Below, piece after piece: positions 7,812 to 14,114 of a DNA stretch of 25,404 bases (its first letter is position 1; each line of letters opens with the position of its first letter). The translations under genes were made by a program, and so were the position numbers. The notes below the pieces were generated by a model. It did not search any database. It saw only the letters and a program-made list of their open reading frames with translations, and was not told the origin of the DNA. The stretch spans positions 1 to 25,404 of IMG/VR virus record IMGVR_UViG_3300035698_025845. One strand, written 5' to 3'. This stretch comes from a virus.

Positions 7812-7856
7812 TATTGTGTAAGACAAACTATATAAAAGAAAATGGAAGGATACATT

Positions 7857-8609
7857 ATGATCAAAGAGTTTGAGAACAGCCTTTATGGAAAAGTTCGTAC
7901 AGCGATTATCGAGGATCAAGCTTGTTTTAACCTAAAAGATATAGCACATATATACGGCATTAAAAGTACTAATGATTGTCGCTCACGTATTCCATCAGAA
8001 AGCGTAAAGGTAATAGATGTTCCTACAACTAATAACGGAACGAAAAACATGTATTTTATCACAGCAGATCAATTGAGCAGTTGTATGTTTCAATCGACTA
8101 AAATTGAAGCTGAAGGCATTAGCGACTGGTTATACCGTACTGTTTTACCACAACTAATCAAATATCATACGTATCGTGTAAATGATTTCAAAGATCCGGA
8201 TTTGATTCTTAAATTTTTAGATGAATTTGAAGACTTGCGCATCAAAAATAATATCGTAGAAACACAACTGAAATTAAATGCACCAAAAATTAAATATATT
8301 GATATGCTTCTAGGAACAAGTAGTAGTGTTGATTTAGATATTGCGCATGAACTCATTAAATATCAAGGATTAAGAAGCACAGAATTATTAAAAATTCTAC
8401 GAGCTAAGAGAGTTTTAGATGATTCAAATAGTCCACTACAAGAATATTGTGATAAGAAGTATTTTAGAGTGGTTGAATCCAGGGTTGTAAGTTCAGGATC
8501 AGTTGTCACATCTCAACGCACCTATGTTTACCGAAGTGGCATTACATTTATTGAACGCATATTAAAAGAATACGAGGGAGTCAAGCATGATCGAAAAGCA
8601 AAAAGCTGA
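7857..8609 (+). CDS. Phage antirepressor, Bro-N + ANT-type, 250 aa
   Basis: Residues from about 3 to 110 match the Bro-N domain pattern (YGKVRTAIIEDQACFNLKDIAHIYGI, RIPSESVKVIDV, MYFITADQLSSCMFQS, WLYRTVLPQL). The C-terminal part (about 145-240: KIKYIDMLLGTSSSVDLDIAHELIKYQGLRSTELLKILRAKRVLDDSN, then YFRVVESRV and YVYRSGITFIERIL) resembles the ANT/KilA-C antirepressor domain that binds DNA. The ATG at 7857 is preceded by GGAAGG; an ATG at 7842 lies upstream of that site and is less likely. Such proteins inactivate or compete with phage repressors during induction. It overlaps the start of the excisionase-like gene by 23 bases. Confidence 0.85.
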   Translation: MIKEFENSLYGKVRTAIIEDQACFNLKDIAHIYGIKSTNDCRSRIPSESVKVIDVPTTNNGTKNMYFITADQLSSCMFQSTKIEAEGISDWLYRTVLPQLIKYHTYRVNDFKDPDLILKFLDEFEDLRIKNNIVETQLKLNAPKIKYIDMLLGTSSSVDLDIAHELIKYQGLRSTELLKILRAKRVLDDSNSPLQEYCDKKYFRVVESRVVSSGSVVTSQRTYVYRSGITFIERILKEYEGVKHDRKAKS

Positions 8610-8781
8610 ACTATATAAACTAGACGAGGTGGCTAAATATTTAAGAGTTTCAAGAAGAACAATGTTTTCATATATTAAATCAGATAAGATTGCAGCCTTT
8701 AAATTAGGGACAGAATGGCGTATATCAAAAGATAGTTTAGAAAAGTTTCTTGAAACATTGATTAAAGGTCCAAAGAAATAA
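8587..8781 (+). CDS. Excisionase-like helix-turn-helix protein (MerR/AlpA type), 64 aa
   Basis: LYKLDEVAKYLRVSRRTMFSYIKSDKIAAFKLGTEWRISKDSLEKFLE is the classic pattern of the HTH_17/excisionase family, a winged helix of about 50 residues with a conserved K-x-G-x-x-W-R-I strand. GAGGGA lies seven bases before the ATG, and the start overlaps the antirepressor gene, so translation is probably coupled. In phages these proteins act as recombination directionality factors or small regulators. It is close to the tyrosine recombinase (two genes upstream), which makes an excisionase role for that enzyme reasonable but unproven. Confidence 0.85.
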   Translation: MIEKQKAELYKLDEVAKYLRVSRRTMFSYIKSDKIAAFKLGTEWRISKDSLEKFLETLIKGPKK

Positions 8782-8790
8782 TATTTTTTT

Positions 8791-8841
8791 ATTGCACCGG
8801 TAATGTGTGTATGTGGCTTAACGAACAAGAAAACATAAGAA
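8791..8841 (+). repeat. 51-bp dispersed repeat, copy A
   Basis: This aligns without gaps to 13278-13328 at 39 of 51 positions. The first 26 positions match at 23 (ATTGCACCG then TAAT and TGTGTAT) and the end is also conserved (ACATAAGAA). It is in the non-coding gap before the replication genes. The function is unknown; a shared operator or promoter element is the simplest idea. Confidence 0.65.
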
Positions 8842-8871
8842 ATCACATTCAAATGAGTACAATTTATATAC

Positions 8872-8911
8872 GTTCATAGGAAAACCCCAAAATAAGGGTT
8901 TTTCTATGAAC
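8872..8911 (+). promoter_or_regulatory. 16-bp hairpin in the leader of the replication gene
   Basis: Arms 8872-8887 and 8896-8911 pair at all 16 positions with one G-U, leaving an 8-base loop. The hairpin ends two bases before AAAGGA, the ribosome binding site of the replisome organiser. No T-run follows, so it is not a standard terminator. It may be an operator, a stability element or a translational control site. Confidence 0.65.
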
Positions 8912-8925
8912 TGAAAGGAAATTAT

Positions 8926-9852
8926 ATGGCACGACCATTCATCGAAGGTTTAAAATACTTTCCTTTTGATGTAGATATTTTTGAAGATGGAAAAGTCATG
9001 GATATGAATTTGGAATATGGCATCTTAGGAGAGATGGTTTACTTTCGGATGTTAACACTTATCTATAGACAGGGCTATTATTTAGAGATGAGTATTGAGC
9101 TTGCAGCAAAGACTTTAATTAGATCGATGGGTAATGCCTGGGTTCCAGGTGTTAAAGAGATTAAAGCGGTTATTAAGAGAGCTGCAGAGATTGGTTTGTT
9201 TGATGAAGCACTGATGGATAAGGGTGTTTTTACATCAAAAGGTATCCAGAAACAATTTGTATTAGCGACGAGAAGAAGAAGGATCATAACCAATCGTAAG
9301 TATTGGCTTTTGGATGATGAAACAATGCTTGAATTAAGTAATTTCTATAAAAACATCTATAAGGATTATGGTAACAATAACCCTAGTTACTGTAACAATA
9401 ACCCGAGTTATGGTGACAATAATGACACCTCAAGTGTAGTTAATGTAACAAAAGCAGGGGTTTCTGTATACAAAAGTACACAAAAGGAAAAAGAAAAGAA
9501 AAAAGAGAGAGATAAAGATAAAAAGGATAAAGAGGATAAAGTGGTTTTTAACCCTCCTAAAATCCATTTTATAACCCAAAGACTCATTCAAAACAATTAC
9601 CTAGAAGAAGACTCCATTGAGATTGGTAAGTATAACAAGTTATTTATAGAAGCAATAGATGCATATGGATATGATGATGTCTTAGTAGCAACTGATTACA
9701 TCGTGAGTTTTTCTAAAAATCCAGAAAAGCCCATTGAAGATAACTTTGCGTTTTTAAGAAAATCGTTAATAAATAATTTAGAGATGTTTAAAAAAAGGAG
9801 AGAAAATAATAATGAATCAATCAAAGACTGGTTTAAACGACTTGTTTTATAA
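8926..9852 (+). CDS. Phage replisome organiser (Lin1244/Lin1753-like N-terminal domain), 308 aa
   Basis: The N-terminus (MARPFIEGLKYFPFDVDIFEDGKVMDMNLEYGILGEMVYFRMLTLIYRQGYYL) matches the winged-helix domain found in phage replication initiators annotated as Lin1244/Lin1753-like. A low-complexity linker follows (about 148-205) with NNNPSYCNNNPSYGDNN and a highly charged lysine-rich run. The C-terminus (about 205-308) resembles the DnaD-like or loader-interacting part of such proteins. It would bind the phage origin and recruit host helicase. The linker DNA contains three 21-bp iteron-like repeats, so the origin may lie in the gene. AAAGGA six bases before the ATG supports the start. It overlaps the next gene by 41 bases. 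Confidence 0.8.
   Translation: MARPFIEGLKYFPFDVDIFEDGKVMDMNLEYGILGEMVYFRMLTLIYRQGYYLEMSIELAAKTLIRSMGNAWVPGVKEIKAVIKRAAEIGLFDEALMDKGVFTSKGIQKQFVLATRRRRIITNRKYWLLDDETMLELSNFYKNIYKDYGNNNPSYCNNNPSYGDNNDTSSVVNVTKAGVSVYKSTQKEKEKKKERDKDKKDKEDKVVFNPPKIHFITQRLIQNNYLEEDSIEIGKYNKLFIEAIDAYGYDDVLVATDYIVSFSKNPEKPIEDNFAFLRKSLINNLEMFKKRRENNNESIKDWFKRLVL
9368..9430 (+). repeat. Three 21-bp iteron-like repeats (candidate phage origin)
   Basis: GTAACAATAACCC occurs at 9371 and 9392, and the diverged GTGACAATAATGA at 9413, an exact 21-base period (seven codons, two helical turns). The repeats lie in the poorly constrained linker of the replisome organiser, as the lambda origin lies in gene O. They could be only a protein repeat (NNNPSY), but the DNA match is closer than the codons require. 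Confidence 0.5.
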
Positions 9853-10240
9853 ATGGATAGACGATTTGAGAAGAGCAGATAGATTTTTACAGGAATATCC
9901 AGAAAAATTTAAGTATCTTGAAGTAAAACTTATTGGATATAAAAGTGTTTCATTTGATCAGATTATGTCAACAATATCTAATTTTAAATCAGATGAATCA
10001 ATCATCTATTGGCTGGATAGAATAGACCAACTTGATAAACAGAGGGAAATTTCAGATGAATTGTTAAGAAGTTACTGGAGTCTAAAAGAAAGCTTGACTC
10101 TTGGTCAAAGTAGAGCATTAAGGATGATTGTCGATCTAGATAATTTTTATAAAGGCAACTCATATTTTCAAACAAGTTCTTTTAAACAGTTTAGAAATTT
10201 AGTTATAAGAAAGTGGGAAGAAAAGTTTAAAAACAGGTAA
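9812..10240 (+). CDS. Unrecognised phage protein after the replication gene, 142 aa
   Basis: I do not recognise a domain. The protein is charged and mostly helical in composition, with SDESIIYWLDRIDQLDKQREISDELLRSYWSLKESL and LGQSRALRMIVDLDNFYKG, and no membrane segment or signal peptide. AGGAG lies about 11 bases before the ATG, and the start overlaps the replisome organiser in another frame, so it is probably coupled to it. In many phages this position holds a helicase loader or a small regulator of the ArpU/RinA kind; neither motif set is clear here. A probable terminator follows at 10386-10424, making it the last gene of the early operon. Confidence 0.7.
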   Translation: MNQSKTGLNDLFYKWIDDLRRADRFLQEYPEKFKYLEVKLIGYKSVSFDQIMSTISNFKSDESIIYWLDRIDQLDKQREISDELLRSYWSLKESLTLGQSRALRMIVDLDNFYKGNSYFQTSSFKQFRNLVIRKWEEKFKNR

Positions 10241-10272
10241 AAAGCATTGATATGAAATACTCTCATTGTAAG

Positions 10273-10297
10273 CACCAAAGTTATCTTTGATTGCTCC
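10273..10297 (+). repeat. 25-bp perfect direct repeat (block 1), left copy
   Basis: This 25-base block, CACCAAAGTTATC followed by TTTGATTGCTCC, occurs again without change at 13055-13079, in the same orientation, on the other side of the methyltransferase-nuclease cassette. A perfect 25-base repeat in non-coding DNA 2.8 kb apart suggests duplication or a recombination site. Confidence 0.8.
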
Positions 10298-10319
10298 GTG
10301 GGCTATATTGTCCTATGGT

Positions 10320-10340
10320 GTCCTATAAAAGGTATGTTGA
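10320..10340 (+). repeat. 21-bp near-perfect direct repeat (block 2), left copy
   Basis: GTCCTATAAAAGGTATGTTGA matches 12971-12991 at 19 of 21 positions, same orientation. On the left, block 2 follows block 1; on the right it precedes it. The short motif TGTCCT occurs twice near each copy. Confidence 0.7.
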
Positions 10341-10385
10341 CGTTGCCGTTCACGAATGGTTCTCGGCAGTAAAACTAGAGATGTA

Positions 10386-10424
10386 AGACCAGTTTTCGAA
10401 AAGGAATTGGTTTTTTCTCTTTTC
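10386..10424 (+). terminator. Probable intrinsic terminator after the replication operon
   Basis: ACCAGTT (10388-10394) pairs with AATTGGT (10405-10411) with one G-U across a 10-base loop, followed by a T-rich run to 10424. The stem is short, so strength is uncertain. Confidence 0.5.
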
Positions 10425-10529
10425 AATATTAGAATCTGAAGTGGTTATCTTCAAATGAATTTTGATATTGTGTCGATTTATATTGATTAAAATGGTAAAA
10501 TATATTAAATGTTGTAGTTGTACATAAAA

Positions 10530-10544
10530 ATTGATTGAATCAAT
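10530..10544 (+). promoter_or_regulatory. 15-base palindrome at the start of the methyltransferase cassette
   Basis: ATTGATT-G-AATCAAT is a perfect 7-bp inverted repeat with one central base, ending three bases before TTGAGGGG, the ribosome binding region. It could be an operator for autoregulation of the cassette, for instance by the methyltransferase itself, or chance in AT-rich DNA. Confidence 0.4.
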
Positions 10545-10561
10545 AATTGAGGGGAAAATTT

Positions 10562-11764
10562 ATGAGCAAAAAAACCAATGGAGTAAATGATGAATTTTAC
10601 ACGCCAGCAGAAACAATCATAAATGAATTGAAATGGTATGGATATGATGGAGAATTCAAAGGTAAGACGGTATATCTACCATGTGATTTTGATGCAACGT
10701 TACCATATTTGAAAAAAGAAATAAAACATGTCAAGACAATTGATGGTTTTTTAGAATTTAATGAGGAAGTTATTATTTATAAAGTTATGCCAGAACTTTT
10801 TACTGAAAAAGACAAAAATAATACACCAAGAAATTGTCAATTCGTTGCATATTTAACGGAACACAAAGAAGATTTTCACATAAAAGATATTTTCATAAGT
10901 GGATTTGATGCAATTACTGGTAAGGGGTTAAGATTTCAAGATGCCCCATTTGAGCAATTTGATGTAATAATTACAAACCCACCCTTTTCACAAATGAATG
11001 AATGGATTAATAAAATTATCGAGTTTAAAAAAACAGGTGGAGAATTTCTGTTCTTAGCTCCTTTGTCAATTCTTACAAATACTTTTGCCTTCCCCTACTT
11101 TAAGGGCCAGGATTTATGGTGTGGATATACTGAACCTAGCAAATATGAAGATGCAAAAGGTAATTTAGTTTCTCAATATTTGCCATCTGTATGGTTAACC
11201 AATTTTGATGTTAAGAAACATAAACTTAAAAGGATACTAACGAAAAGTTGGAAAGATAAACCTGATGAGTTTATGCCTTATTGGAACTATGAAGCAATAA
11301 ATGTACCAAGTGTAATTGATATACCTTATGACTATTCTGATGTATTTGGAGTTCCAGCAACCATGCTGAAGGATTTGCATCCCGATCAATTTGAGATTAT
11401 TGGTCTTGGTCAAGGGAAAGAACAATTTCAGTCATTGCCTGGATGGATAGACAGGTCTAATTGGACATTTAAGGATTATATGGAATATGCTGATACTCCA
11501 AAGACTGCACATAGTTTTGATGTATCTAGTCTGCTAATAATCTCAAAAGACCTTATTAATCCCTATAAGGCACCATTTTGCAAAGTTCTGTTAAAGAATA
11601 AAGAATTGATTGAGGGAAGAGAATATTACACTTACAAAGATGTAGTTAGTTTTGTCGAAGATCAATCTAAGATAAAATCGCCTGATGATATATGGAATCC
11701 TAAATTATTCAAAACACGAGGGAATCAAAAAGCCAAACAAGGTAAAGGAGATGGAAAAAAATGA
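10562..11764 (+). CDS. EcoRI-type adenine-specific DNA methyltransferase, 400 aa
   Basis: This enzyme would transfer a methyl group from S-adenosylmethionine to adenine N6 in a specific DNA site. The N-terminus (NGVNDEFYTPAETIINELKWYGYDGEFKGKTVYLPCDFD) follows the pattern of the EcoRI methylase family. The catalytic motif is FDVIITNPPFSQ with NPPF at residues 139-142. The C-terminal 200 residues, rich in aromatic residues, probably carry target recognition. I chose the ATG at 10562 because GAGGGG lies seven bases upstream; the TTG at 10547 is part of that site. It is longer than M.EcoRI (326 residues). Its stop overlaps the ATG of the DUF262-HNH gene by four bases (ATGA), so the two are translationally coupled and probably form a restriction-modification unit. 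Confidence 0.88.
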   Translation: MSKKTNGVNDEFYTPAETIINELKWYGYDGEFKGKTVYLPCDFDATLPYLKKEIKHVKTIDGFLEFNEEVIIYKVMPELFTEKDKNNTPRNCQFVAYLTEHKEDFHIKDIFISGFDAITGKGLRFQDAPFEQFDVIITNPPFSQMNEWINKIIEFKKTGGEFLFLAPLSILTNTFAFPYFKGQDLWCGYTEPSKYEDAKGNLVSQYLPSVWLTNFDVKKHKLKRILTKSWKDKPDEFMPYWNYEAINVPSVIDIPYDYSDVFGVPATMLKDLHPDQFEIIGLGQGKEQFQSLPGWIDRSNWTFKDYMEYADTPKTAHSFDVSSLLIISKDLINPYKAPFCKVLLKNKELIEGREYYTYKDVVSFVEDQSKIKSPDDIWNPKLFKTRGNQKAKQGKGDGKK

Positions 11765-12945
11765 AAAGAGAAATCACAAGTTTTTCAGTTGAAGAAATAA
11801 CAAAACTGATTAAGCTGAACCCTGCTACACTGGAAACATTACCTGACACTATAATTAAAGTAAATATTGAATATCAGCGTGGCGTAATCTATTCAGCAGA
11901 AAAGCAAGCCGCAGTACTTGAAAGTATTATTAAGGATTTTGCAATTCCCTCTATAGTACTTTGGAAAAACATTGAAGATGATACCTATGATGTTATTGAT
12001 GGAAAACAAAGATTAACAAGTATATTTTTATTTTTAAGTGGAAATCTTCAAATTAATTACATCGGAAATACGAAAAAATATTATTCTCAAATTAGTGAAG
12101 TTGACAAAAAGAAAGTCAAAGAATATCAAATACCATTTATTATAATGAGTGGAACAAAAGAAGAAGAGCATTTTAAACATGAATTGTTTGAAATCTTAAA
12201 TATAACAGCAGAGAGTTTAAATAAATGGGAATTACTGCAAGGATCTTATTATGGAAATTTTTTGAACACGTTCAAAGAAGAAATTCAGAATCCATTAAAT
12301 GTTGAAATTCAAAATGATTTTAATTTTAGAGATAAGAGTGTACCAGCAAGAGCTAGATATTCTGGGGTTTATAAGTTACTGTTAATTCATCTTGATTCAG
12401 AAAATGAAATAAAAAAATTCGTGGAAACCCATCGAGAAGATAGTGGACAATTATTCTACAATAAGGAAATAAAGAGTGTCTTAACAGAAATTAGTAAATT
12501 GCCTGAACCTAGAAATGTTGCAATTTATTATGAGATAATAAGAGAAATATTAGGAGATAATACAAAATATAAGAATTACAATTCAAAAAGAAATGAAGTA
12601 ATTACGGACTTAAAAGGTTTCTATGCTGAAAATGTTTATACGAAAATTACTGGAAATGATTTAAGAATCGTACTTAGAAATATATTTGGATTAGAGTGTG
12701 GTTTTGTAGAATTGGACCCAAAAAGGATTTTTAACCAAACTGATAGGGATGACTTGTATAAAATTTATGATGCCAAAAGAAAAACCGAAAATGGATTAGT
12801 TCGGTGCCCTAAATGTGGTAAACTTTTTGACCATAAAGCAATGCATATTGATCACGTAATACCTCACAAACTAGGAGGAAGAACGGAACTAGTTAATGCG
12901 CAATTTTTATGTTCACATTGCAATCCAAGCAAAGGCACAAACTAA
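11761..12945 (+). CDS. DUF262 + HNH nuclease, probable restriction enzyme, 394 aa
   Basis: The N-terminal domain is of the DUF262 (GmrS/ParB-like) type: YQRGVIYSAEKQAAVLESIIKDF (from residue 39) and the hallmark YDVIDGKQRLTSIFLFL with DGKQR at 80-84, thought to bind or hydrolyse nucleotides in this family. The C-terminus is an HNH nuclease with zinc-binding pairs: CPKC (349-352), HIDHVIPHKLGG with the catalytic His365 region, Asn379 in LVNAQFLC, and CSHCN (384-388). GmrSD, BrxU and SspE join DUF262 to a DUF1524-type HNH; here the HNH is the short, zinc-ribbon type. It starts inside the stop of the EcoRI-type methylase. Most characterised DUF262 nucleases cut modified DNA; the cognate methylase suggests this one cuts unmodified DNA, which is inference. 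Confidence 0.88.
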   Translation: MKREITSFSVEEITKLIKLNPATLETLPDTIIKVNIEYQRGVIYSAEKQAAVLESIIKDFAIPSIVLWKNIEDDTYDVIDGKQRLTSIFLFLSGNLQINYIGNTKKYYSQISEVDKKKVKEYQIPFIIMSGTKEEEHFKHELFEILNITAESLNKWELLQGSYYGNFLNTFKEEIQNPLNVEIQNDFNFRDKSVPARARYSGVYKLLLIHLDSENEIKKFVETHREDSGQLFYNKEIKSVLTEISKLPEPRNVAIYYEIIREILGDNTKYKNYNSKRNEVITDLKGFYAENVYTKITGNDLRIVLRNIFGLECGFVELDPKRIFNQTDRDDLYKIYDAKRKTENGLVRCPKCGKLFDHKAMHIDHVIPHKLGGRTELVNAQFLCSHCNPSKGTN

Positions 12946-12970
12946 AAAATGTCCTCTACTTTCCCACCAT

Positions 12971-12991
12971 GTCCTACAAAGGGTATGTTGA
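12971..12991 (+). repeat. 21-bp near-perfect direct repeat (block 2), right copy
   Basis: GTCCTACAAAGGGTATGTTGA matches 10320-10340 at 19 of 21 positions. It starts 26 bases after the DUF262-HNH stop codon. Confidence 0.7.
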
Positions 12992-13054
12992 TGGACAAAA
13001 GAACACTTTTCAGTGTTTTCATCAAAAAGTGCGAATTTATTTGTGCTACTATGA

Positions 13055-13079
13055 CACCAAAGTTATCTTTGATTGCTCC
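13055..13079 (+). repeat. 25-bp perfect direct repeat (block 1), right copy
   Basis: Identical over 25 bases to 10273-10297, same strand. It lies 63 bases beyond block 2, whereas on the left side block 1 comes first. Confidence 0.8.
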
Positions 13080-13277
13080 CAAAAACCAGGGGAAAACAAC
13101 ACTAATTTTGATGAAAAAAGACCTTATTTCTAATGATAATGTGTACCCTATGTCAAGGACTAAGTTAGACAGAATTAGAATAGACATGTTAAACTAGATT
13201 TATATACATATGATTATGCGTTAAATAAATGGAAAGCGGTATGTTAAGAAGTATTTAAAAATAGACATTTTTATTTT

Positions 13278-13328
13278 ATTGCACCGATAATCTGTGTATA
13301 TGGACAAGTCGATAAGAATACATAAGAA
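13278..13328 (+). repeat. 51-bp dispersed repeat, copy B
   Basis: Aligns without gaps to 8791-8841 at 39 of 51 positions. Copies A and B bracket the replication genes and the methyltransferase-nuclease cassette. Confidence 0.65.
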
Positions 13329-13422
13329 TTGAAATACATCTGACTATAAATAGGTGCTTTTTATAGGAAATGGAAATTCTCTTAGCCATCAAATTATTAT
13401 GCTTAGGGCATATAGATAAAAA

Positions 13423-13520
13423 TTGACATTTATGATAAACTCTAATTATCGTGGAATACTGGCTCAAACCGAGCTTAGAAGCAAAGGACCTTACTTATCG
13501 TGAGATCCTTTTTCTTTTGC
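13423..13520 (+). promoter_or_regulatory. Possible late-operon leader: TTGACA and a terminator-like hairpin
   Basis: A consensus TTGACA lies at 13423-13428, but 17 bases later there is only TTATCG as a -10. AAAGGA (13483-13488) pairs with TCCTTT (13506-13511), followed by T-rich sequence to 13518. TTATCGTG occurs at 13446 and again at 13496. Promoter, leader RNA or attenuator are all possible. Confidence 0.35.
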
Positions 13521-13595
13521 AATGAATTGTAGTGTTTCAACTAGTAAATAACTTCAGTTTTTGAAATAGACTGAAGAAATGAGGAGTTGTACCTA

Positions 13596-14114
13596 TTGGC
13601 AAAAGTACTAGATACCTATCTGCAATGGCAAGCAGATAGAGTACTTGATGAAAAATTAAAAACGATTCAAGAGCTCGTTTCAAAACGTATATTACAAAAA
13701 GATATCTCAAAAGTTATCGGAGTAAGCGAAAGAACACTTATTAAATTAAAAAGAGCACATCCAAGATTAAATCAAGCATTTATCAATGGGGATGATGATC
13801 TAAAGTACAAAGTATTTGATGCGCTTTATCAAAGAGCAGTTGGCGGAGATTATGAAGAATCACAAACAATCATTGAAGAAACCAAAGCAGGAACAAAAAA
13901 GCGAATCGTAAAAACGAAGAAGAAAGTTCAACCTGATGTATCAGCTATCAAATATCTTTTATTGATTAAGTTCGGTAAGGAATATAACGAAAGACGCGAA
14001 GAGATTGATGTCATGATTAAACGATTAGAAAAAGGTGAGGAGGTTTGGACCAATGAATATAGTGATGAAGAAAACTCTGGAGTTATTAGAATACGAAAAC
14101 AATCCAAGAAATAA
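13596..14114 (+). CDS. Helix-turn-helix phage protein, small-terminase-like, 172 aa
   Basis: The protein has a helix-turn-helix near residues 38-65 (KRILQKDISKVIGVSERTLIKLKRAHPRLNQAFINGDDDLKYKV), then ALYQRAVGGDYEESQTIIEETKAGTKKRIVKTKKKVQPDVSAIKYLLLIKFGKEY. This order (helix-turn-helix, RAxGxxYEE, charged strand, then PDVxAxxxLL) is typical of phage small terminase-like DNA-binding proteins. A more likely small terminase lies directly before TerL at 20430, so this is perhaps a regulator or a DNA-binding partner of the downstream methyltransferase. I prefer TTG at 13596 because GAGGAG (13581-13586) is nine bases upstream; TTG at 13587 touches that site. It overlaps the next gene by 62 bases. 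Confidence 0.75.
   Translation: MAKVLDTYLQWQADRVLDEKLKTIQELVSKRILQKDISKVIGVSERTLIKLKRAHPRLNQAFINGDDDLKYKVFDALYQRAVGGDYEESQTIIEETKAGTKKRIVKTKKKVQPDVSAIKYLLLIKFGKEYNERREEIDVMIKRLEKGEEVWTNEYSDEENSGVIRIRKQSKK

Larger units (their letters stand above)
10241..10561. other. Gap before the methyltransferase, with repeats, terminator and palindrome
   Basis: There is no credible gene. The gap holds two short blocks repeated after the cassette (10273-10297 and 10320-10340), a probable terminator (10386-10424), a possible extended -10 TGGTAAAAT (10493-10501) and a 15-base palindrome (10530-10544) directly before the ribosome binding site of the methyltransferase. Confidence 0.55.
12946..13595. other. 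650-bp gap after the cassette, with repeats and a possible small frame
   Basis: I see no convincing gene. The best frame starts at ATG 12991 (AAAGGG seven bases upstream) and ends at 13197, 68 codons, giving MDKRTLFSVFIKK...RTKLDRIRIDMLN; both repeat blocks touch it and I do not recognise it, so it may be a remnant. The gap also holds block 2 (12971-12991), block 1 (13055-13079), the second 51-bp repeat (13278-13328), a TTGACA (13423-13428) and a hairpin (13483-13512). Confidence 0.5.

Noticed and set aside
9368-9430. Short regular repeats resembling a CRISPR array
   Set aside because: The units are contiguous with no unique spacers, number only three, and lie in frame in the replisome organiser.
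12942-13187. Minus-strand 81-codon frame after the DUF262-HNH gene
   Set aside because: It is opposite both repeat blocks, lacks a ribosome binding site and shows no recognisable pattern.
13276-13467. Minus-strand 63-codon frame over the second 51-bp repeat
   Set aside because: No start signal and it overlaps non-coding repeats; composition looks random.
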